Shown: one piece after another, positions 6,946-7,600 of the stretch
Layout of the letters: each line of letters opens with the position of its first letter
Numbering within the stretch: position 1 is the first letter of the stretch
Source: Desulfovibrio sp.
GTDB taxonomy: Bacteria > Desulfobacterota > Desulfovibrionia > Desulfovibrionales > Desulfovibrionaceae
Reading direction: 5' to 3'
Length of the DNA stretch: 7,600 nucleotides
NCBI GenBank assembly: GCA_031270875.1
Contig: JAISXC010000123.1
Span: forward strand, 1 to 7,600
The notes under the pieces: generated by a model
The model's database searches: none
Told to the model about the DNA's origin: nothing
Seen by the model: the letters and a program-made list of their open reading frames with translations, nothing else
Program-made: the position numbers and the translations under genes

Positions 6946-7600
6946 CTATCCGGTGCTTGTCTCCGTCGCCGTCTTGGCCACCAGCAGGGTCAGGTCCCCG
7001 CTCTCGGTCGTCGTCGTGTAGGCGTCGTAGTTCTCCTGCACTTCCCAGGTTCCGATCTTGTCTCCGGCCCGGGTCCAGCTTTCGTCAAGCACCACCTTGT
7101 TGCCGTCGCTCACCGTGATGCCGTAGTCCGCCAGATTCTCCACGGTCGTGATGCCGGAGGACGGGCCGATGACCACGACGTCCATGCCCGTCAGCGTGCC
7201 GCTGTTCAGCATGTCCTCCGCGGATTCCAGGCTCTGCGCGCCCAGCAGGAAGTCAAGTCCCTCGCCGCCGTCCACAAGGGCCGGGTCGGCGCCGCTGCTG
7301 AGCACGAAGATGTCGTTGCCCACGCCGCCGTAGGCCGTGCCGGTGAAGCCCGCGCCCAGGGTGATGGCGTCGTCGCCCGCGCCGCCGTAAAGGGCGGCGT
7401 CTCCGGAGCCGACGGTTATGGCGTCGTCGCCCGCGCCGCCGTAAATGGCGCCGGTGAAGGCGTCGCCCGCGGTGATGGCGTCGTCGCCCGCGCCGCCGTA
7501 GAGGATGTCCTCGCCGGAGCCGGCGATGGCGTCGTCGCCCCCGCCGCCCAGCAGTATGTGCTCCGCGTCCGTTCTGAGTTCAAGGACCTCCCCGCCGGCC
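6946..7600 (-). CDS. RTX-repeat protein, C-terminal 217 residues (gene runs off right edge)
   Basis: This is the end of a calcium-binding beta-roll protein of the kind exported in one step by type I secretion (ABC transporter, membrane fusion protein, TolC). The frame is open to the right edge and ends with TAG at 6946-6948. Counting from the first visible residue, the nonapeptide pattern GGxGxDxU appears as GGGGDDAI (18-25), GGAGDDAI (35-42, 54-61 and 72-79) and GGVGNDIF (91-98). A last degenerate turn, DGGEGLDFL, is at 110-118. Repeats are 17-19 residues apart, that is two half-turns each. About 100 non-repeat residues follow and probably hold the uncleaved C-terminal secretion signal; they are acidic and rich in Thr and Ser near the end. 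The head of the protein, and so whether it is an adhesin, protease or other effector, is not visible. It has no evident link to nitrogen fixation. Confidence 0.85.
   Translation of the reverse strand, partial: AGGEVLELRTDAEHILLGGGGDDAIAGSGEDILYGGAGDDAITAGDAFTGAIYGGAGDDAITVGSGDAALYGGAGDDAITLGAGFTGTAYGGVGNDIFVLSSGADPALVDGGEGLDFLLGAQSLESAEDMLNSGTLTGMDVVVIGPSSGITTVENLADYGITVSDGNKVVLDESWTRAGDKIGTWEVQENYDAYTTTTESGDLTLLVAKTATETSTG
7361..7500 (-). repeat. Three 29-bp direct repeats in the RTX gene
   Basis: A 29-bp unit that encodes YGGAGDDAI plus two bases occurs at 7361-7389, 7415-7443 and 7472-7500. The first and third copies are identical and the second differs at one base. The first and third also share similar flanks that contain the codons for FTG, so the larger unit is about 111 bp and holds two turns of the beta-roll. 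Near identity at the DNA level, including synonymous positions, suggests recent duplication or conversion within the gene. Confidence 0.85.

Noticed and set aside
6726..7118. A possible small plus-strand gene in the spacer (start MWRNFGRLFK) with GGGAG 8 nt before its ATG
   Set aside because: It runs through the 14-bp hairpin and on into the antisense strand of the RTX gene, shows no steady codon bias and has no known motif.
7361..7500. Regular repeats considered as a CRISPR array
   Set aside because: The repeats are in frame, encode the RTX motif GGAGDDAI, and their spacers are also coding and partly alike.

Overview
The window is most of a molybdenum nitrogenase operon, read on the minus strand, followed at its right edge by the 3' end of an unrelated secreted-protein gene on the same strand. 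From right to left the operon is nifH, nifI1, nifI2, nifD, nifK, nifE and the start of nifN, which runs off the left edge. Gaps between genes are short: 55 nt after nifH, 15 and 13 nt around nifI2, 12 nt between nifK and nifE. nifD/nifK overlap by 8 nt and nifE/nifN by 4 nt, so this looks like one transcript. A textbook sigma-54 (-24/-12) promoter lies 65-80 bp upstream of nifH.

The genes form a complete working unit. NifH is the ATP-driven iron protein. NifD and NifK form the catalytic component with P-cluster and FeMo-cofactor ligands. NifE and NifN form the scaffold on which the cofactor is matured. NifI1 and NifI2 are PII-family proteins that in methanogens switch nitrogenase activity off when ammonium appears. 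No delta-subunit gene (vnfG/anfG) lies between nifD and nifK, so this is the Mo enzyme and not the V or Fe-only form. All key metal ligands that I checked are present and no gene in the window looks broken.

Positions 6509-6945 are non-coding and visibly richer in A+T than the genes. They hold the nif promoter, a strong hairpin that probably ends the upstream gene, and small dyads that could bind an activator. From 6946 to the right edge is the C-terminal part of an RTX (calcium-binding beta-roll) protein of the kind exported by type I secretion.

The likely host is an anaerobic Gram-negative bacterium with high GC, most plausibly a sulfate reducer of the Desulfovibrio type. The nifHI1I2DKEN order and the clostridial-type insertion in NifD point to an anaerobe. 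The sigma-54 promoter, the RTX protein and the GC-rich codons point away from Clostridium. The host call is inference from gene content only. I see no clearly undescribed system here. The least expected structure is a tight G-quadruplex motif next to a 14-bp palindrome inside nifE.
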